NCBI GenBank assembly: GCA_036488875.1
Contig: DASXGW010000003.1
Coordinates: forward strand, 124,001-188,000
Direction of reading: 5' to 3'
DNA from: Candidatus Baltobacteraceae bacterium
GTDB lineage: Bacteria; Vulcanimicrobiota; Vulcanimicrobiia; Vulcanimicrobiales; Vulcanimicrobiaceae
DNA length: 64,000 bases
A program made the position numbers and the translations under genes. Shown in pieces: positions 38,942 to 45,186 of the stretch; position 1 is the stretch's first letter; the number at the start of each line of letters is the position of its first letter. The notes below the pieces were generated by a model. That model searched no databases. It worked only from the letters and a program-made list of their open reading frames with translations, and had not been told where the DNA came from.

Positions 38942-39544
38942 GTGCACGTAGCGCTCTTGCTAGCCGCCCTCATGTTCGACGTCCTAATCTCCGCCGGCCA
39001 CGAAGGGCGGCCGGAAAGTTGCGTCAAGTTCCCTCACCATAAATGCAACCTCGGCGCGGCCGGCGAGCGCGATTGGACGCCAATCGTCGCCGATGCCGCG
39101 GCGCGCGTTCTGCGCGAGCACGGCCTGCGGGTTGCGCGCCTTCCCGCCGATTTCGACGGCGAATATCGCGTGAAAGCCGCCGCCTTCATTCACTTCGACG
39201 GATCGGCGCCGCCGTGTCGGAGCGGCGCGTCGATCGGGTACCATCGCGCGGAGGATACCGCGGCCGCCGACGCGTGGCGGCGTTTGTACTCGCGCTACTT
39301 CCCGTTTCGCTTTCAGCCGGATAACTTCACGACGAGCCTCCACGATTATTACGGCTTCCGGCAAGTCGACGCGAGCGAGGGGAGCCTCGTCCTCGAGCTC
39401 GGCGAAATCACGTGCCCCGATCAGCGCGCCTGGTTGGCGCCGCGGCTGCAATGGGAGGGCGAACTGCTGGCTTATTTCCTGAGCCGCCTAGCCGGGAAGG
39501 GGAACGTCCCCGACCCGGGTCCAAGTCCGGCCGTCGAGCCATGA
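38942..39544 (+). CDS. N-acetylmuramoyl-L-alanine-amidase-like (amidase_3-type) protein
   Basis: A 200-residue protein starting at GTG 38942. The spacing of motifs resembles zinc amidases of the amidase_3 fold: ISAGHEG (first His ligand), NLGAAGERDWT (Glu ligand), AAAFIHFDGS (second His) and, near the C-terminus, LVLELGEIT (catalytic Glu). A hydrophobic N-terminus (HVALLLAALMFDVL) may be a short signal or simply the first strand. It would cleave the amide between muramic acid and the stem peptide, though the divergence leaves another amide substrate possible. First gene of a tightly overlapping operon. Confidence 0.65.
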   Translation: MHVALLLAALMFDVLISAGHEGRPESCVKFPHHKCNLGAAGERDWTPIVADAAARVLREHGLRVARLPADFDGEYRVKAAAFIHFDGSAPPCRSGASIGYHRAEDTAAADAWRRLYSRYFPFRFQPDNFTTSLHDYYGFRQVDASEGSLVLELGEITCPDQRAWLAPRLQWEGELLAYFLSRLAGKGNVPDPGPSPAVEP

Positions 39545-39873
39545 TCGAGGTGTTCTTCCGGTACCGCGTGCATCCTCAACAAGTGCGCGCCTTCGAACAC
39601 GCCTACGGACCCAGCGGTCCGTGGGTCGAGATGTTTCGGCAGCACCCCGGTTTCCGGCGGACGCGCCTGTTCCGGCACAAGTCCGAGGCGCAGATCTACA
39701 TCACGGTCGACGTGTGGGATTCCAAGGAGTCCTACGATCAGTTTCGCGCCATGTACGCCGACGAATACAACCGGCTCGACGCCCAGCTTGCCATGCTCAA
39801 GCTGGAAGAACACTTACTAGGTTACTACGAAGGGCCCGAAGAGTATCGCGCGCCCCTCGACACAATGGCGTGA
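39541..39873 (+). CDS. ABM/NIPSNAP-like dimeric alpha-beta-barrel protein
   Basis: The ATG at 39541 overlaps the previous stop (ATGA). The 110-residue product looks like a ferredoxin-like dimeric alpha-beta barrel: MIEVFFRYRVHPQQVRAFEHAY, then HPGFRRTRLFRHKSEAQIYITVDVWDSKESYDQFR. Members include antibiotic-biosynthesis monooxygenases and NIPSNAP-type proteins; catalytic residues vary, so activity cannot be inferred. The stop overlaps the start of the large regulator (GTGA), placing it firmly in the same operon. Confidence 0.75.
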   Translation: MIEVFFRYRVHPQQVRAFEHAYGPSGPWVEMFRQHPGFRRTRLFRHKSEAQIYITVDVWDSKESYDQFRAMYADEYNRLDAQLAMLKLEEHLLGYYEGPEEYRAPLDTMA

Positions 39874-42206
39874 AACGTTCGCGCGTCGTCGCGCTGATCG
39901 CCGCGGCCGCTGCTTCCCCGCTGACGCTCATCGTTGCGCCGGCCGGCAGCGGTAAATCGCGCGCGATTAGCGAGTTTCTGGCCGAAGCAACCGGGAGCTT
40001 CGACGTCGTCGATGCCGTCGATCGGCTCGACGCCGTGGAACGGGCAGCCGCCGTCGCGGCGATCGACCGGGCCGATCCAACGCAGCGTTGGATTCTTGCG
40101 ACCCGCTCGAGCGAAGGACTGCCGATTGGTTCGTGGCTGGCCTACGGGCGTGCGCGTCGCGTGATCGGCGTTGCGGATCTGAGTTTCACCGCGTCGGAAA
40201 CGCGCGAGGAAGTCGTGGCGTTTACGGGTGGCTGGGCGGTCGCGGCATCGTTTGCGCACGCTCTGGCCGAAAGCGGCGTCGAGTTGCGCGCGGTACGCGA
40301 ACAAACGCGAGAGATGATGCGTTCGTTTCTGGACGAGCGCTTCTACGGCGAACTCAACGACGAGCAGCGCGAGCTGCTGGAAGCAGCGTCGGTGCTCCCC
40401 GCGATGGACGTTGCGCTGTTGGAGGGGGCGGGGTTTCCCGACGCATACGGCGCAATGCAGCGGATTGCCGCGCGAACCGCGATGGTGTGGGAAACGGGCG
40501 CCGCGCGTTTTGCCTGCAACGACATCACGGCCGACTACTTGCGACGCCGTATCGCGATGCGCGAGCGCGGGCAGCGTGCGCAGCTGTACGAACGCGCGGC
40601 GTCGGCGCTCGAGAGCAGCGGCGCCATCGGCGCGGCGCTCGACGCATACGTCGCCGCCGAACGGCGCGACGGCGTCGTTCGGCTGCTGCACGAGCGCGGC
40701 TTACAGCTCGTCGATCGCGCGCACGTGGATGTGGTGCACCGTGCTATCGATGCGCTCGACGACAAGATCAAGCGCGAAGACTCGGTTATCCTGACCTTAC
40801 GCGCCGTTGCTCACGCTGCCAAAGGCCGGCCGGTGCGCGCCGAAGGATTGCTCAAACGCGCCTTAACGCGAGCCGGCAACGATAAGGCTGCGCACGCCGC
40901 GGCTACGCTGCGCTTGTCGCTCCTGCTGGCCAACCGCGGCGAAGATGCCGGAAGTCATCTGGAATTGCTTGCGGCCGACGGCGATCAGGCGGCCGAAGCG
41001 CGCGCGGAAGCGTGGTCGATTCTCGCCGCGCATCGGGCTCTGTCGGGCGACACTCCTGCGGCAACGTCGGCGATCCAGCGCGCGAGCGAACTGCTGCCGT
41101 CGATCGAGCGTGATGACGTTCGCGCAAAAGTGCTGCAGCGAATCGGAGTTGCGGCGATCAATAGCGGTGACGTCGAGCTCGCCCGCAGCTCGCTAGAAGA
41201 AGCCGCCGAACTGGCGATGGAGTTGGAACTCTTCAGCCTCGCCAGCCGCGCGTATGTAAGTCTCTGTCGACTAGTCCTAGACAAGGACGATAACGTGGAG
41301 CAGCACCGTCTCTACTCCCAATCTGCGGTTGTCGCGGCTAAACGGGCGGACAATGCCTTCGACGTTCAAACTGCACTTATTGTTGGACTGCGTGCCGAGA
41401 TGCTTCGCGGGAATGAAGACGGAAGTTGCGCCTTTGAGGCTGAGTTGAAGGCGCTGCGCACTGCAGACGAGGCGCGCGTCCACGCTGTGAGTTCCTTAAA
41501 AGCCGTGCGAATGGCCTGGAACGGCAAGTTTTCTGAAGCGCACTATATCTTGGGACGAACCTGGGATCGGTTATATCTCGATTTCGATCGAGTGATGGCT
41601 GGCGCACTGTGCGGTTTATTCCTCGCTGTAGACGGACGTCGTACCGAATCTTCGCGTCTAATCACCGACGTTGTGCGCAAAGCAAATGGGGTGAGCGCTA
41701 ACGGACTGTTCGCAAAACGCCGCGTAGCGGTGGCGCGTCTCTACTGTGCAGTTGCCGAGAGCGTCAACGGGCGTTCGCTTCAGGCCGCAACGATCGTCCG
41801 ACAGATCGCCGTTTCTGATGACGATCCGATTATCGGGTTGGTGACAAATCTAGCCGCCAATATAACGACCTCCGTTCGCCAAGCGGCAACTGCCGACGCG
41901 GAACTGGAAAGGGTCGCACTCGCCAGACTAATGGCGCACGGATATGGCGATGCCGTACGTGTCCTTGAGGCGATTCGGGGCGCGCTCGAAGAACGGAAAT
42001 TCCTTAAGCGAATGAGCATAACGCCGGCCGAAGTCATAGTGCTGCGGCACCTCAACCACGGGCTGAGCCCGAAGGAGATCGCTGCTAGGACCGGCCGAAG
42101 CGTGTTTACCGTGCGAGCTCATATCGCAAATGCGATCGGGAAGCTCAGATGCAACGGTCGGGCCGAGGCCGTCGCTGTGGCGCGACGCCTAGGCCTTCTT
42201 GACTAA
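39870..42206 (+). CDS. Large STAND/LuxR (LAL, MalT-like) transcriptional regulator
   Basis: The GTG at 39870 overlaps the previous stop. The 778-residue protein has a P-loop near its N-terminus (LIVAPAGSGKSRAISEF), a reduced NTPase region (RWILATRSSEGLP), a long alpha-helical repeat region resembling TPR/MalT repeats (about 240-690) and a C-terminal LuxR HTH (MSITPAEVIVLRHLNHGLSPKEIAARTGRSVFTVRAHIANAIGKL, seen in pieces). LAL regulators use ATP and bind an inducer through the repeats. From about 41230 the codon usage becomes visibly less GC-biased (more ATA, CTA, TTA), unlike the first half. A tiny peptide gene follows. Confidence 0.88.
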   Translation: MKRSRVVALIAAAAASPLTLIVAPAGSGKSRAISEFLAEATGSFDVVDAVDRLDAVERAAAVAAIDRADPTQRWILATRSSEGLPIGSWLAYGRARRVIGVADLSFTASETREEVVAFTGGWAVAASFAHALAESGVELRAVREQTREMMRSFLDERFYGELNDEQRELLEAASVLPAMDVALLEGAGFPDAYGAMQRIAARTAMVWETGAARFACNDITADYLRRRIAMRERGQRAQLYERAASALESSGAIGAALDAYVAAERRDGVVRLLHERGLQLVDRAHVDVVHRAIDALDDKIKREDSVILTLRAVAHAAKGRPVRAEGLLKRALTRAGNDKAAHAAATLRLSLLLANRGEDAGSHLELLAADGDQAAEARAEAWSILAAHRALSGDTPAATSAIQRASELLPSIERDDVRAKVLQRIGVAAINSGDVELARSSLEEAAELAMELELFSLASRAYVSLCRLVLDKDDNVEQHRLYSQSAVVAAKRADNAFDVQTALIVGLRAEMLRGNEDGSCAFEAELKALRTADEARVHAVSSLKAVRMAWNGKFSEAHYILGRTWDRLYLDFDRVMAGALCGLFLAVDGRRTESSRLITDVVRKANGVSANGLFAKRRVAVARLYCAVAESVNGRSLQAATIVRQIAVSDDDPIIGLVTNLAANITTSVRQAATADAELERVALARLMAHGYGDAVRVLEAIRGALEERKFLKRMSITPAEVIVLRHLNHGLSPKEIAARTGRSVFTVRAHIANAIGKLRCNGRAEAVAVARRLGLLD

Positions 42207-42214
42207 TCAACTTT

Positions 42215-42247
42215 GACTAGAGACGACTTGGCCGTCTCCAGGTAGTC
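42215..42247 (+). promoter_or_regulatory. Hairpin between the regulator and the peptide ORF
   Basis: GACTA-GAGACG, a 7-base loop, CGTCTC, a CAGG bulge, then TAGTC: an 11-bp interrupted stem without a T-tract. The direct repeat TTGACTA occurs just upstream (42200 and 42213). It may be an mRNA-processing element or an operator. Confidence 0.4.
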
Positions 42248-42285
42248 TCGGGCTAGCTACTTCCGCTGTGCTTCTGGGAGGAACG

Positions 42286-42357
42286 ATGCACCATCTAGCG
42301 CTTCTGTTGAGTCTGTTGCTGCCGCTCGTCATATCGGCTCCAGATCCAATAGGGTAG
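42286..42357 (+). CDS. 23-residue hydrophobic peptide (MHHLALLL...APDPIG)
   Basis: The ORF starts at ATG 42286, with GGGAGGA ending three bases upstream, and stops at 42357 (TAG). The peptide has a His-His start, a Leu-rich hydrophobic core (residues 4-16) and a short polar tail APDPIG, like a miniature signal peptide or a membrane micro-protein. A strong terminator follows after 28 bases, so it is the last gene of the transcript containing the LAL regulator. Size, position and shape resemble pheromone precursors placed next to TPR-type receptors in other bacteria. That parallel is only an inference. Confidence 0.55.
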   Translation: MHHLALLLSLLLPLVISAPDPIG

Positions 42358-42385
42358 GGGTCCGGGGAACTGGGTGTGGGTTACG

Positions 42386-42415
42386 TGGAGGCGCGGGGCG
42401 CCTCCATTCTTTTTT
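42386..42415 (+). terminator. Strong Rho-independent terminator after the peptide ORF
   Basis: GGAGGCGC-GGG-GCGCCTCC, extended by a T/A pair, followed by TTCTTTTTT. It is one of the strongest terminators in the window and marks the end of the 38942 operon. Confidence 0.92.
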
Positions 42416-42432
42416 GGCCCCCGATTTCACAC

Positions 42433-42460
42433 GGCCACCCAGTTGGCACTCTCGGGTGGC
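42433..42460. promoter_or_regulatory. Operator-like palindrome GGCCA-N6-TGGCACTC, copy 3, inside a second inverted repeat
   Basis: The same module as at 37813 and 37860, with one mismatch in the left arm. GCCACCC (42434-42440) also pairs with GGGTGGC (42454-42460). It abuts the -10-like CAGACT of the gene at 42472, and the whole 45-bp block closely resembles 37860-37900. Confidence 0.5.
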
Positions 42461-42465
42461 AGACT
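42460..42465 (+). promoter_or_regulatory. -10-like hexamer CAGACT, six bases before the start codon
   Basis: CAGACT-AGGCCC-ATG at 42472. It aligns base for base with the TAGACT-N6-ATG at 37888. Confidence 0.4.
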
Positions 42466-42471
42466 AGGCCC

Positions 42472-42927
42472 ATGAGCGAATATCTGATCGGAGCCGGGGC
42501 GGTCCTGACGGCGGGAGCGGCGGCCTCCATCACCGGCGCCACCCTGCACGCCCAGACCGACTCGCCGGCGGCCGGAGAGATTCGGGCGGCGGTCATCGAC
42601 TTCGAAGCCGGCTCGCCCCAAGAGCTCTCCCGCATCGTCCTCGTGGCCGCGGGTTGGTCGCCCAGCCGCTTCGAGTCCGGCGTGATCGAGCCGCTCCTCG
42701 CGCGCCGCGACTGTACCTTGGCCGACGTCATGGAGCGTCTCTCGGCGGCAACCGATGCCAGCGAGCTGCACCTGTTCGCGCGGTGGCTGCCCGACGTGAA
42801 CCTGGCCGCGGCGCTGCGGGAGAAGGGAGTTTCGCTGGTCGGTCATCCTATCGAGGCGATCGAGCAAGCGGCGCTGGTCTGCGGCCAGCGGCTCAACCGT
42901 TGGCGCGCGCCGTTTCGCGCGGCGTAG
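42472..42927 (+). CDS. Hypothetical protein (151 aa)
   Basis: The ATG at 42472 is preferred; an open frame to 42376 would read through the terminator hairpin. The N-terminus (YLIGAGAVLTAGAAASITGA) is a Gly/Ala-rich hydrophobic segment. The rest is a soluble helical domain (SPQELSRIVLVAAGW, TLADVMERLSAATDASELHLFARWLPDVNLAAALREKG). No family is recognised. It is monocistronic by its own operator/promoter block and sits just before a two-component system. Confidence 0.65.
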   Translation: MSEYLIGAGAVLTAGAAASITGATLHAQTDSPAAGEIRAAVIDFEAGSPQELSRIVLVAAGWSPSRFESGVIEPLLARRDCTLADVMERLSAATDASELHLFARWLPDVNLAAALREKGVSLVGHPIEAIEQAALVCGQRLNRWRAPFRAA

Positions 42928-42990
42928 AGCAGGCGAGCCGCCAACGGTTCAGCCGCTTCCAAGGGTGAGGCCTGACGATGCAGCGTAGAC

Positions 42991-43677
42991 ATGATGATCA
43001 TGCCCAACGCCCGCGTCGCGGTGATCGACGACGACCGTCTGGTCCGCGAGATGCTCGAACTCGGCCTTTCACGGGAAGGCTACGAGGTTCGTACCGCTAC
43101 TGACGGTCAAGGCGCCCTCGCACTCGTGAAAACCTTCGACCCTGAAGTCATCGTGCTCGATATCATGATGCCGAAGATCGACGGACTCACGCTATTGCCA
43201 ATGCTGCGCGAAATCACTCAGGCGCCGATCCTAATGCTCACGGCGAAAGGCGGCACCGAAGACAAGGTTCGTTCCTTGAGTACCGGTGCCGACGACTATC
43301 TCGTCAAGCCGTTCGTCTTCGAAGAGCTCATCGCTCGGTTGCAAGCCAAGCTGCGCCGGCCGCAGCTCATCGAGGAACACGTGCTGCGCTGGCGCGATGT
43401 CTCGATCAATCCTGAGACTCGCGAAGCGTGGCGAGGCAAGGATCCGCTGGAGTTCACGCAACGCGAGTTCGATCTGCTCGAGGTCTTCATGCGCGAGCCG
43501 CGCCGCGTTTTCAGCAAAGACCATTTGCTTGAGATCGTCTGGGGACACGACTTCGAGGGCGGTCCGAACATCGTCGAGACCTACATTTCCTATCTGCGCG
43601 CGAAGATCGATCGTCCGGGCGAACCCGGTTCGTTTATCCGCACCGTTCGCGGTGTGGGTTACGGCCTCTCCCAGTAG
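42991..43677 (+). CDS. OmpR/PhoB-family response regulator
   Basis: A 228-residue protein. The receiver domain has VAVIDDDRLVREML (acidic pair), VIVLDIMMPKIDG (phospho-acceptor Asp), ILMLTAKGG and DDYLVKPFVFEEL (conserved Lys). The winged-helix output domain has EFTQREFDLLEVFMREPRRVFSKDHLLEIVWG and TYISYLRAKI.RPGEP, ending RTVRGVGYGL. Alternative starts at 42994 or 43000 exist, downstream of TAGACA. It is followed after six bases by its sensor kinase. A 10-bp tandem repeat upstream of the TonB receptor at 45187 is a likely binding site. Confidence 0.95.
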   Translation: MMIMPNARVAVIDDDRLVREMLELGLSREGYEVRTATDGQGALALVKTFDPEVIVLDIMMPKIDGLTLLPMLREITQAPILMLTAKGGTEDKVRSLSTGADDYLVKPFVFEELIARLQAKLRRPQLIEEHVLRWRDVSINPETREAWRGKDPLEFTQREFDLLEVFMREPRRVFSKDHLLEIVWGHDFEGGPNIVETYISYLRAKIDRPGEPGSFIRTVRGVGYGLSQ

Positions 43678-43683
43678 CATTTT

Positions 43684-45126
43684 ATGAAGCTCGCATCGCG
43701 ACTCTCGGCGCTGTATGCGGGCTTACTCGGCGTTACCGTGCTCATCGTCATCATCGCTTCATCGCTAGCGCTCGTCTTCGAGCTGTGGAGTTTTAGCGGC
43801 GATATTCTGATCGCCAAACACGAAGAAGCTCGCGTTCTCGTCGATCAACTGCGCCGCGAAGGCATGACGTTGCAGCAAGCGGCGCCGGAGATCGTGCACG
43901 CGCTCAGCGGCATCGGCCTGCGCGTTGCCGTGTACGACGATCGCGGTCGCTACGTCGCGGGCGATCGCGAAGTGCATCCCCGTGCCCTAGATCGAGTTCT
44001 CAGTGTCGGCGGCATGTCGCACTACGTTCCGCCGACGGCGCGCAACCGCGACGCGGTCGGCCCGATTCGGTCCCAAATCCGCTCGAACCTCATACCGGTC
44101 GGTCCCCCGCCCGAATTGATCGACGCTCGGCTCGAACCCGCCGTGCTGGCCGCCGTCGACGGCGGATACATTGCATTCTCGCCATCGTTTCCGCTGATCT
44201 TCGTGTCGCTCGTGCCGTATTGGCGTATCGTGCTGGCAATCGCCGTTGTGGCAATGGCGTTGTCGTGGCTGGTAGGGCGCGGATTTGCCGCGCAGCTGCT
44301 GCGACCGATTAATGAGGTCAGCGATTCGCTGCGCGCCCTCGCCGGCGGGGATTATACGCAGCGACGATTCGTTACGGCCAGTGGCGACGAGGTAGCCGAG
44401 CTGACCGCGGCGTACAACGGGGCCGCCGCCAATGTTGCGACGGCGATGGAAGAACGCCGCCGTGGCGAGGATCGAATGCGCCAGTTCGCCGCCGACGCGG
44501 GCCATGAGTTGCGCACGCCACTGACGGTCATCGGCGGTTACATCGACGTGTTGCGTCGCGGCGCGATCGAAGAGCCGCACATTGCTCGGCAGATTCTGGC
44601 CACCATGTCGCTCGAGAAGGAGCACATGCGCGGACTCATCGACCGGTTGATGCGTCTGGCGCGTCTGGATTCCGAAGAGCTGCCGCGTCCAGAGAAGATC
44701 GACATCGCGGAATTCTTGCGCATGCAGTGCGATGCAGCGCGGCGTCTCGACGATCGCCGCGTCATCGACTATCGCGTCGAAGGGGTAGACGCCATCCAAG
44801 CCGACCGCAGCGAGCTCGGCGAAGCGATGTGGAATATCATCGAGAACGCGCTCAAGTACGCGCCTGACGCTCCGATTCACGTCAGTGCGGCACGCAACAA
44901 CGGTCACGTCATCCTCTCGGTGCGCGACGAAGGTCCGGGGATGTCGGAATCGGAGCGTTTACACGCCTTCGAGCGTTTTTATCGCGGGGATCAGCGCGGC
45001 GAGATCACCGGCAGCGGCTTGGGCCTGGCTATAGCCAAGCGCGCCGTCGAACGCGCCGGCGGCGACATCGCCATCGACAGTGCTCCCGGCCACGGAACCG
45101 AAGTGACGATTTCTCTTCCTTCTTAG
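43684..45126 (+). CDS. Sensor histidine kinase
   Basis: A 480-residue membrane kinase. A transmembrane helix at 12-35, a periplasmic domain of about 140 residues without a known fold, a second helix near 178-198, then HAMP (RPINEVSDSLRALAGGDYTQR). The H-box is DAGHELRTPLTVIGGYIDVL. The ATPase part has the N-box EAMWNIIENALKYAP, G1 VRDEGPGMSESE and G2 GSGLGLAIAKRAVERAGG. Together with the preceding response regulator it makes a complete two-component pair; the signal is unknown. A TonB receptor follows and is probably the regulated target. Confidence 0.95.
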   Translation: MKLASRLSALYAGLLGVTVLIVIIASSLALVFELWSFSGDILIAKHEEARVLVDQLRREGMTLQQAAPEIVHALSGIGLRVAVYDDRGRYVAGDREVHPRALDRVLSVGGMSHYVPPTARNRDAVGPIRSQIRSNLIPVGPPPELIDARLEPAVLAAVDGGYIAFSPSFPLIFVSLVPYWRIVLAIAVVAMALSWLVGRGFAAQLLRPINEVSDSLRALAGGDYTQRRFVTASGDEVAELTAAYNGAAANVATAMEERRRGEDRMRQFAADAGHELRTPLTVIGGYIDVLRRGAIEEPHIARQILATMSLEKEHMRGLIDRLMRLARLDSEELPRPEKIDIAEFLRMQCDAARRLDDRRVIDYRVEGVDAIQADRSELGEAMWNIIENALKYAPDAPIHVSAARNNGHVILSVRDEGPGMSESERLHAFERFYRGDQRGEITGSGLGLAIAKRAVERAGGDIAIDSAPGHGTEVTISLPS

Positions 45127-45140
45127 CGGTTCTTAGCGTT
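45121..45140 (+). promoter_or_regulatory. Tandem 10-bp direct repeat, probable response-regulator box
   Basis: TCTTAGCGGT is followed immediately by TCTTAGCGTT, overlapping the kinase stop codon. The repeats lie about 30 bases before TACAAT (45170-45175) of the TonB receptor gene, where an OmpR-family activator would bind. The promoter lacks a good -35, as expected for an activated promoter. Confidence 0.55.
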
Positions 45141-45169
45141 TTCCCAGGCCCGCACAAGCAATCGTCCCG

Positions 45170-45175
45170 TACAAT
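45170..45175 (+). promoter_or_regulatory. -10 hexamer TACAAT of the second TonB receptor gene
   Basis: Near-consensus -10, eleven bases before the ATG at 45187. No Shine-Dalgarno is visible in the short predicted leader. Confidence 0.5.
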
Positions 45176-45186
45176 CTATCGAACCG

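Noticed and set aside
42376-42471. Upstream start of the 42472 gene
   Set aside because: It would translate through the terminator hairpin and the operator/-10 block.
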